Source of the DNA: Phoronis ovalis
Lineage: Eukaryota > Phoronida > Phoronidae
DNA: 12,573 nt
Reading direction: 5' to 3'
Assembly: GCA_028565635.1 (NCBI GenBank)
Contig: JAOXYB010017597.1
Coordinates: 1-12,573, forward strand
Shown: positions 7,137 to 12,573 of the stretch, piece after piece
Position numbering within the stretch: position 1 is the first letter of the stretch
Layout of the letters: every line of letters begins with the position of its first letter
Program-made: the position numbers and the translations under genes
The notes under the pieces: model-generated
Told to the model about the DNA's origin: nothing
Seen by the model: the letters and a program-made list of their open reading frames with translations, nothing else
Database searches by the model: none

Positions 7137-9933
7137 GTAAGTACAAAGAAGTGCGAAGAACATAAGACTTTTTTTGCAGTTTGCGTTTAGTTTGTTCACT
7201 GGTTCAATCGTGAAAATCCAACCGTTTATAATGGCTAACGCAGTGCAGAAGTCGACATGAAACCAAGCTAGTCGCAAGCGTAGGGTAGATATACTAGATT
7301 TTTACTGTTGCAAAAATAACTTCATTGCCAAACTATTATTTAAATAGTTTAATGGGATTTGATGGATCAAAATAATATTATTTTCTTACAGATAGCAATA
7401 CTCCCTGTACCGATTTTTCTACAAGCTGTAAAGTTTACTTGGGCGACAAAGGAATATATAGATCAAACTGTGATGAGCCTTTTATGTCTTTGATATGTAA
7501 CAAAACTTGCGGTTGCAAAAGTTGGAAGCCAGATCCAATGTCCGACACGCCTCGGAGTATGGAAATCCTTATAGGAAATATTGTTAAGCCAGACAGTAAG
7601 TTTTATATAACTTGTCACTAATACAACGATCCACTTGGGCGTATCTTAAAAAATAATCTCAAGCAAGAATTGTCAAATTACATGTACTCAATTCCTTTTG
7701 AAGTTATATGCATTTTCTACGTGTGTTTCTGAGACCACACATAACAGCTATAATAATTTACCCATTATGCAACAGGTGATGGTGTCGAGGGAGAAAAAGT
7801 TTTGTCCATATGGGAAAAAAATAATTTTCAATTGATATACATAATATAAATACTGAGATGAAAATTATGTGTTTAAACATTATCATCTAAAGTATAGAAG
7901 CCAAGCATTTAACAAAAAAAAAATAGATTTTAGAAATCAAATCACCGTAGCATGTATAAATAAAGTGATGTATTACTAGTACTTAGTTTTTACCTTATCC
8001 TGTAACTATAAACAATTATTGTTTTTGCCCTCCCTTAACATCAGCATTGTAATTTTGATAATTTAAAAAAAATAGTGTTATCTTAGTGAATGTTATATGT
8101 AGCTGACCCAAGAATAAGTGTCAATACGGATCGTAAAATGTGCCATCTGATACAAAATCACATGAAACGCGTGAATTAATATTTAACATATTTTTCATTT
8201 GCTGAGAAATTGTACAAACCTTTCCGATATTATGAGAATGAATGTTTTAGCTAGGGCAGTGAATGTCGAAATTGTTCACACACATTTATTAATTCCCTTT
8301 GCACTTTTTAAAGTCAACTTTCTACATGAGCTTTTCTAACTACATTTCTTGTACTATATAAAGTGACACCTAGCATACAGGATATATAACAGTTCAATTG
8401 CATTGTAAGAAACATGTCAAACGTATAGGTTCTTTTTGATAAATCAGATAAGCTTTTTGGCTTGTTACGTTTTCTTTCATTGGTTGGAAGTCTTGCATAA
8501 CGCACTTTTGAAGAATCGAGTTGCAAATTAAAGAAGCGCCACAAAAGTTTCATTTCTATCTGTTTCTTTCCTTTGCTTTAGGCTGCACGAAGACAAAGGC
8601 CGACATTATATTTGCTTTGGATTCTTCCATTAGCATCAAAGAATGGAACTTCTCGGCTAGCAAATTGTTTGTACGAAGTCTTATTGAGTATTGGCCAGTA
8701 GATACCGGAGACTTTTATGTGGGCTTGGTTGACTTTAGTAGTGAGGCAATAGATGTAGCATGGCTTGGAGATCAAAAAAGTAAATTACAGGAAGAGGTAG
8801 ATAATGCCAAGTTCTTCGGATTATTTACTCGTACTGAAAAGGCTCTACAACATATAGATACCAATAGTTTTACTCACAACGATCGTCTTGATGCCGTCAA
8901 TGTAGTCATTTTGATAACTGATGGCTTTTCTAATTTCCCAGATGATACATATTCTGCTGCTGAAAATCTAAAACGCACGCTTGCACCGCATATGTTTGTC
9001 ATTGGTGTGGGTTCTGATAATACCAGTTATGCGGAATTTAGCTCCATTGCGAGCGACCCTGATAGTGACTACGTCATTTTGATGGACAGCTACAAAAGTA
9101 TCTTAAAATGGAACCAAGTGCAAAAAGTAGCAACCGCTATCTGTGACGCTATTCAACCTAGAACCACAACTGTAACCACTACGACAGTTTCCACTACTAC
9201 AGATGATGGATGTCCGAATTCATTTTCTTGCCAACCTGGTTGTCTGCCTGTAGGCCTGAAGTGCGATGGCTACATCGATTGTTGGGATTTCTCAGACGAG
9301 CTTGATTGCAGTAAGTTTAAATATATAGGGAAAGTGATATACTATCTGCAACCCTGTACCCGCTTGAATATCTTGCAAATCAATACAGGTCAACAAAACA
9401 TTTGACCATTGTTTCATCGCAACAATTTTTCCTCTATAATTTTGTGCTGAAAATCATATAATAAGTTGTTTTTATCGCCACAACACAGGTGTTCGCTTGT
9501 ATTCCTATCTTTGCTATGAATAATATGCCATGTCGATGTCATCATTATATTTTAATATTTTTGCGCACACTATTCTAATCCGTTGCTGAAGAAATTCATG
9601 GAAGCAATATTTGAAATACAAAAAAAATTACCGTATACTAGTACATGCAGTTTTAATAAATTTCTCTGTATTGCATTTAATGGGGTTTTAGATCGTATCT
9701 GAAAGTTGCCTTTCATATTTCCAGAAACAACCATAGCACCGATTTGCGCAACTCCTACAGCAATAGTCAGTGGTGATTTGAGTGTGAGTAGATCAAAATC
9801 GGGCGACTTGCTTGTGACGTACATATGTTTACCTGGACACAGCCTTAAAGGCGATTCACAGAGACGCTGTAGTCTCGATACGGGAACATGGGACAAACCA
9901 AGTCCGAAATGTGAAACAAAATCAACTACTTAA
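7052..9933 (+). CDS. secreted ShKT-VWA-LDLa-sushi protein, four exons, 408 residues
   Basis: The coding exons are 7052-7136, 7392-7595, 8582-9310 and 9725-9933, joined by three GT-AG introns, all phase 1 (1227 coding bases with the TAA stop). The order is signal peptide (1-28), ShKT (34-70), VWA (about 98-286), Thr-rich linker (290-303), LDLa (307-339) and sushi (347-402). There is no membrane segment or GPI-like tail, so the protein should be secreted. The VWA domain keeps a full MIDAS and LDLa keeps its acidic calcium site, so metal-dependent ligand binding is expected. The domains point to extracellular adhesion, matrix or humoral recognition, but the ligand is unknown. The start is the only ATG giving a signal peptide in frame, in context GAAGATGG. 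I recognise no named orthologue. Domain calls are firm; function is inferred. Confidence 0.85.
7137..7391 (+). other. intron 1 (255 bases, phase 1)
   Basis: It runs from GTAAGTAC to TTTTCTTACAG. The acceptor has a clear pyrimidine tract. No internal gene or repeat was seen. Confidence 0.8.
7392..7595 (+). CDS. exon 2: ShKT domain
   Basis: This symmetric phase 1-1 exon encodes residues 29-96. Six cysteines (C34, C41, C55, C64, C68, C70) with the N-terminal CxD and the late CxxxTCGxC-like pattern identify a ShKT domain. That small disulfide fold is found in many secreted animal proteins such as metalloproteases and lectin-like proteins, as well as in anemone peptides. The last pair is CGC, with one residue between C68 and C70; the family usually has two. 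There is no Lys-Tyr pair in the C55-C64 segment, so potassium-channel blocking is not indicated and a binding or structural role is more likely. A 26-residue tail (KSWKPDPM... to D96) links it to the VWA domain. Confidence 0.75.
7596..8581 (+). other. intron 2 (986 bases, phase 1)
   Basis: It runs from GTAAGTTT to a pyrimidine-rich acceptor (TTTCTTTCCTTTGCTTTAG). It is AT-rich. A possible internal acceptor at 7775 (ATGCAACAG) opens a short in-phase frame, listed separately. The reverse-strand frames at 8314-8553 and 8578-8775 look like chance or shadow frames. Confidence 0.75.
7776..7850 (+). other. possible alternative terminal exon inside intron 2
   Basis: After ATGCAACAG| the sequence stays open in the phase set by exon 2, reading (S)DGVEGEKVLSIWEKNNFQ and stopping at TAA near 7850. 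If used, it would give a short secreted ShKT-only protein of about 120 residues. The pyrimidine tract before the AG is poor and the frame is short, so chance is likely. Confidence 0.12.
8582..9310 (+). CDS. exon 3: VWA domain, Thr-rich linker and LDLa domain
   Basis: This symmetric phase 1-1 exon encodes residues 97-339. The VWA domain starts ADIIFALDSSIS; the MIDAS residues are D110, S112 and S114 (DxSxS), T179 or T181 in GLFTRT, and D210 in LITDG, so all the metal ligands are present. C98 and C284 bracket the domain and probably form the disulfide seen in many extracellular VWA domains. FVIGVG (235-240) is the usual late strand. Residues 290-303 (RTTTVTTTTVSTTT) are a likely O-glycosylated linker. 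The LDLa domain (C307-C339) has six cysteines and the calcium-site acids D325, D329, D335 and E336 around CDGYIDCWDFSDE. VWA and LDLa share one exon with no intron between them. The donor is GCA|GTAAGT. Confidence 0.88.
9311..9724 (+). other. intron 3 (414 bases, phase 1)
   Basis: It runs from GTAAGTTT to TTTCATATTTCCAG. If retained, the exon 3 frame continues to a TGA just after 9402, replacing the sushi domain with about 31 unrelated residues. No other feature was noticed. Confidence 0.78.
9725..9933 (+). CDS. exon 4: sushi/CCP domain and stop
   Basis: Entered in phase 1, it encodes residues 340-408. Four cysteines (C347, C374, C388, C402) with W395 before the last one and the GTW-x-x-PSPKC ending fit a sushi (CCP, complement control protein) domain. 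The spacing is typical, with about 55 residues from first to last cysteine. Six residues (ETKSTT) follow before TAA. The domain is known from complement regulators, adhesion proteins and invertebrate recognition proteins. There is no transmembrane helix after it, so the protein ends outside the cell. Confidence 0.85.
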
Positions 9934-10497
9934 CCGGTGCATGGTTAAACTTTGATCATATTTTGATAACAATCTTTGATTGCGGCACGAAAATCTTTTC
10001 GACAACTGTTTTAATAACTACACCAGGTAGCGCAACATATCGAAAATTGTCTTTAAAAATTGGCTACGGTTCTGTTAGTTGAAGTTCAACGTAATGTGCA
10101 GCGGTGAAAGTTATTACAAATGGTGGAAAACATGCATGTTAATTTATTATGATACAACTGCAGTGAGTGGCAGTAAATAAGGAACAAATTAAAGTATTTT
10201 ACTGATGCACTCAATACTTTAATGCAACTACATAACATGTATGCTTCGCAACAATTAACATACAAGTGTAAACACCAAGTTACAGTATAAAGCAATAATT
10301 ACAAAAAAAATCTTAAAAGTTGGGAAAGTCGCTTTACAGATATGCCACATCACACTCCACAAACATTGATTTTACAGCAAGCAGCTTACAGTAGTTCTGA
10401 GCGCAAATCTCTTTTGCTCACTTCGTGACTTTTTGAGCAGTACTGCGACCATAGTTTATCTGCATCAAACTCTATTTACGTTGTGAGTTTAATAAAA
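9934..10497. other. 3' flank of the VWA gene, no further gene seen
   Basis: This should hold the 3' UTR. Candidate poly(A) signals are ATTAAA at 10188-10193 and AATAAA at 10491-10496; the second sits right at the edge of the first MITE-like segment. The - strand frame at 10086-10295 has no recognisable domain. Confidence 0.5.
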
Positions 10498-10801
10498 GAC
10501 TATTTGCATGCACTTGAGGGCGCTACAATCAGACCCTTTCAATACCGGCATCCTTCAATTATTCACAAAACTTGTGTTTTTTAAAAAATCTGATTTTAGA
10601 AAACCGGTGAAAATTTATCAATATAAGAAATATTAATAATAAATAGTTGTCTATGTATTGATATGCTCACAAAAAGGAGGGTTTTCTTAGATCAAAGAAC
10701 ATAAGATTTTTTTTTGTTGGTTTTGGCTCAGTATGCGAAGGACGCATTTTGTGAATGAATCGTGTGAGCGCACGCAGAACTACGTCATTGTTCATTCACA
10801 G
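10498..10801 (+). mobile_element. MITE-like element, truncated copy A
   Basis: It begins GACTATTTGCATGCACTT and aligns over about 300 bases with the reverse complement of 11420-11718, so the two form a long inverted repeat. Shared blocks include GACTATTTGCATGCACT, AACCGGTGAAAATTTA, TTGATATGCTCACAAAA and GAACATAAGATTTTTTTT. No transposase is encoded, so it is non-autonomous. The matching terminal repeat at its other end is missing and similarity stops after CATTCACAG, so this copy looks truncated. The expected TA before it reads AA. Confidence 0.65.
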
Positions 10802-10810
10802 AATGCGGCC
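10740..10810. repeat. internal hairpin at the end of MITE copy A
   Basis: The 20 bases at 10740-10759 (GGACGCATTTTGTGAATGAA) pair with 10791-10810 (TTCATTCACAGAATGCGGCC) with 18 of 20 positions complementary, around a 31-base loop. Copy B carries a degraded version of the same structure, so it probably belongs to the element. Confidence 0.6.
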
Positions 10811-11206
10811 TAAGTACACCATAGCACGAGGCATTGTTGACACTACATAGTACCGGCATATTAATACATGTATTTTTTTTCTTTTTTGGGAGGTCCTGGC
10901 GTTTTAATTTTGAGTGTTTTGTAATGTCAACATGTTGTACTTTCAGACTAAAGCAATAAAATTCCAGAGATCATTACAATTTTTAAAAAATCAGAATTTG
11001 AATTCGGGCTTATTTGCCAGTGGAATAGTGCGATTCATGGTCGATTTTGTTCTAACGCGATTTTCTCAAAATCAGTATGGTCAAGACTGCACGACATTTT
11101 AACTGGTAGTGTATGAAAGAGTCAGAAGCACCCAATGAGGATAATTTTGTATGGCTTTAAGTAGTACACCAACATATTTTTTGACATGTTTCATGCTTAG
11201 ATAAAG
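10802..11206. other. spacer between the inverted MITE copies, no gene recognised
   Basis: It contains a 62-codon + strand open frame (10914-11102) with no domain, signal peptide or splice support, which I regard as chance. T-rich at 10868-10885. Confidence 0.4.
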
Positions 11207-11245
11207 CTAGGATATATAAAACTCTAAGAGTTTTATATATCCTAG
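11207..11245. repeat. perfect 39-base palindrome (19-base arms, 1-base centre)
   Basis: The arm CTAGGATATATAAAACTCT (11207-11225) is followed by A (11226) and its exact reverse complement (11227-11245). It lies between the two inverted MITE copies and is not part of either. A perfect palindrome with essentially no loop is unusual, since such DNA tends to be unstable or to lose symmetry by mutation, so it may be recent or be the joined ends of another element. Confidence 0.8.
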
Positions 11246-11355
11246 AACGAGGTAAGCGTCCAGTGCGGTGGTTCGCGTCCTCAGAAACAAGGTACATGAC
11301 ATGAAAACTGTGGTTCGCTATGCTATCCCGGAAATCCCTTACAAGACCGATAATA

Positions 11356-11718
11356 GATTATTTGCATGCACTTAGTGGGGCCACCAGTCTTAGACCCAAA
11401 CCGTATCCCAGCATGTCGCCTGTGAATGAATAATGACGTAGTTCAAGCGATGCATTCACAAAACGTATCCTTCGCATGCTGAGCAAAATAAAAAAAAATC
11501 TTATGTTCTATGATCTAAGAAATACCCCTGTTTTGTGAGCATATCAATACTATAAACAGCTACTAAACATTTGTTTTATTTTGTTAAATTTTCACCGGTT
11601 AAAGCTTTCTTAAAGTTAGATTTTTTAAAAACAAGTTAATTTTGTGTATAACCATATGACACCGGTGCTGTACAATGAAAGGTCTGACTGTAGCGTCCTC
11701 GAGTGCATGCAAATAGTC
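11356..11718 (-). mobile_element. MITE-like element, copy B with both terminal inverted repeats and TA flanks
   Basis: The left end GATTATTTGCATGCACTTAG and the reverse complement of the right end, GACTATTTGCATGCACTCGA, form terminal inverted repeats. These are near-identical for 16 bases and imperfect for about 42. TA lies just outside each end (11354-11355 and 11719-11720), consistent with a TA target duplication as in Tc1/mariner-type elements, although other families cannot be excluded. At 363 bases with no coding capacity, it is a non-autonomous MITE. Bases 11420-11718 match copy A in inverted orientation. Each terminal repeat contains the octamer ATTTGCAT/ATGCAAAT. Confidence 0.72.
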
Positions 11719-11945
11719 TATTGTGAAGTGTGATTCATCCGCTTTAGCTCAAAACTCTTTGAGACGTCTACACTGGCTTTTCACAAATGGTTTGGTTGAA
11801 AATACTGCTTGTTTATGTGTCTTCCGTAATCTCATCCCAAATGAAAACTTAGCGGCAAATTAAATCTATGGCTACAAAATTTTATTTCAATGTATAGACA
11901 AGCTAAATGCATGCATTATGACCCGATTATGACATATCAAATGCC
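11719..11945. other. non-coding flank right of MITE copy B
   Basis: No open frame or repeat that I can support. AAATGCATGCATTATGAC near 11906 echoes the TIR core TGCATGCA but does not extend into a match. Confidence 0.4.
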
Positions 11946-11996
11946 GGTTATGTCGCAAGCTGAGACTAATGTATCTCAGGTCGCCAGGAGATAACC
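11946..11996. repeat. imperfect hairpin
   Basis: GGTTAT (11946-11951) pairs with ATAACC (11991-11996), and CTGAGA (11960-11965) pairs with TCTCAG (11974-11979) around an 8-base loop. The stem between them is partly complementary with a small bulge. Possibly the remnant of a small foldback element. Confidence 0.45.
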
Positions 11997-12064
11997 AATG
12001 TCAAGTTATTGACAACTGCACCAATATTTTTTTCCGTATTCTGTAAATGAAAATAGTAAAAATT

Positions 12065-12170
12065 CAGTCTGAATAAATCCATCCCCCCCCATCCGTTAGT
12101 GTTCCGTACCTTTTCAACTAACGTCGTTAGTTGAGAAGATATGGAACACTGAAGAATGGATTTAGACTGG
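12065..12170. repeat. foldback element, about 105 bases
   Basis: The core stem pairs 12098-12122 with 12126-12150 around a 3-base loop; 22 of 25 positions are Watson-Crick and two more are G-T. Outside an unpaired C-rich patch (eight C at 12083-12090), the arms pair again: TAAATCCAT on the left with ATGGATTTA on the right, then CAGTC with GACTG. The whole segment therefore folds back from CAGTCTGAATAAATCC to ATGGATTTAGACTG. No coding capacity. It looks like a small foldback or MITE-type repeat. Confidence 0.6.
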
Positions 12171-12239
12171 TCTAAAGATTACACCATAAGAACCAGAGCC
12201 AGTCCCAGGATTTTAAGCTAAGTTGGGAGAGGTTCCATT

Positions 12240-12320
12240 TTTATGAATTAAATTACTATTCTTAATCTTTTGTTATTTTTTTGTTTTGTGTTATTTAAAT
12301 TTATTTTTTTGTTAATAGAG
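12240..12320 (+). other. T-rich low-complexity tract
   Basis: About 80 bases dominated by T with scattered G and A (TTTTGTTATTTTTTTG and similar), ending TTTTTTTGTTAATAG. The end resembles a splice acceptor, but no convincing coding frame follows before the tandem array. Confidence 0.5.
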
Positions 12321-12350
12321 GATGATTCGATCGATAACTACTGAAAACTG

Positions 12351-12573
12351 CCATTGAAGGGTGTCCACAGTATACATAATACGTCTTAGTCTGTGCTATA
12401 GACGGGCCATTGAAGGGGTGTCCACAGTATATATAATAAGTCTTAGTCTGTGCTATAGACGGGCCATTGAAGGGGTGTCCACAGTATATATAATACGTCT
12501 TAGTCTGTGCTATAGACGGGCCATTGAAGGGGTGTCCACAGTATATATAATACGTCTTAGTCTGTGCTATAGA
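12351..12573. repeat. 57-base tandem repeat array, four copies, continuing past the window
   Basis: Units begin CCATTGAAGG at 12351, 12407, 12464 and 12521. The first unit is 56 bases (one G missing and TATACATA in place of TATATATA), and the next two are 57. The second differs from the third at one base (AATAAG against AATACG). The third and the visible 53 bases of the fourth are identical. This suggests recent expansion away from the left edge, with the most diverged unit at the boundary. The fourth unit is cut by the window end. It is a minisatellite, or a small satellite or internal array of a larger element. Confidence 0.92.

Noticed and set aside
7157-7176. AGAACATAAGA followed by a T-run in intron 1, resembling a block of the MITE
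   Set aside because: The match covers only about 19 low-complexity bases and does not extend on either side.
8521-8581. Upstream extension of the 294-codon frame beginning at 8521
   Set aside because: It starts at TTG, and the stretch just before 8582 is a pyrimidine-rich splice acceptor ending TTTAG. The phase fits exon 2, so these bases are intron.
9311-9405. C-terminal residues SKFKYIGKV... after the LDLa domain
   Set aside because: They lie beyond a consensus donor GCA|GTAAGT and would replace a good sushi exon; they are intron read-through.
10914-11102. 62-codon + strand frame between the MITE copies
   Set aside because: No domain, signal peptide or splice context, and it sits in repeat-rich DNA.
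12351-12573. CRISPR array
   Set aside because: The repeats are head-to-tail without unique spacers, and the rest of the window is clearly eukaryotic.

Overview
The window looks like nuclear DNA of an invertebrate animal. It is strongly AT-rich, has no bacterial-style gene packing, and carries one clear split gene with GT-AG introns whose exons encode extracellular animal domains (ShKT, VWA, LDL-receptor class A, sushi). The remainder is long non-coding stretches and non-autonomous repeats. The phylum cannot be fixed from the sequence; a tunicate, mollusc or cnidarian would all fit.

The one secure gene lies on the + strand (coding 7052-9933, four exons). It predicts a 408-residue secreted protein: signal peptide, ShKT domain, VWA domain with an intact MIDAS, threonine-rich linker, LDLa domain and sushi/CCP domain. 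All three introns are phase 1, so both internal exons are symmetric 1-1 modules, as expected for exon-shuffled extracellular proteins. I do not recognise a named orthologue. A role in binding, adhesion or recognition outside the cell is inferred from the domains.

Left of it (1-7051) there is no obvious gene. On the - strand I can chain candidate exons in phase: a short ATG exon at 6123-6142, then 3296-3377, 2312-2373 and 1537-1672, with an AATAAA downstream of the stop. The last two look like a coiled-coil protein and share a compatible splice phase. This is a hypothesis that would make the two genes divergent, with about 0.9 kb between their start codons.

Right of it (9934-12573) the DNA is repeat-rich. 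There are two related MITE-like segments in opposite orientation (10498-10801 and 11356-11718), the second bounded by TA and by inverted repeats holding the octamer ATTTGCAT. Between them is a perfect 39-base palindrome (11207-11245). Two foldbacks follow (11946-11996, 12065-12170), then a T-rich tract, and finally a 57-base tandem repeat (12351-12573) that runs off the window edge. No rRNA, tRNA, CRISPR array or prokaryotic element was seen.
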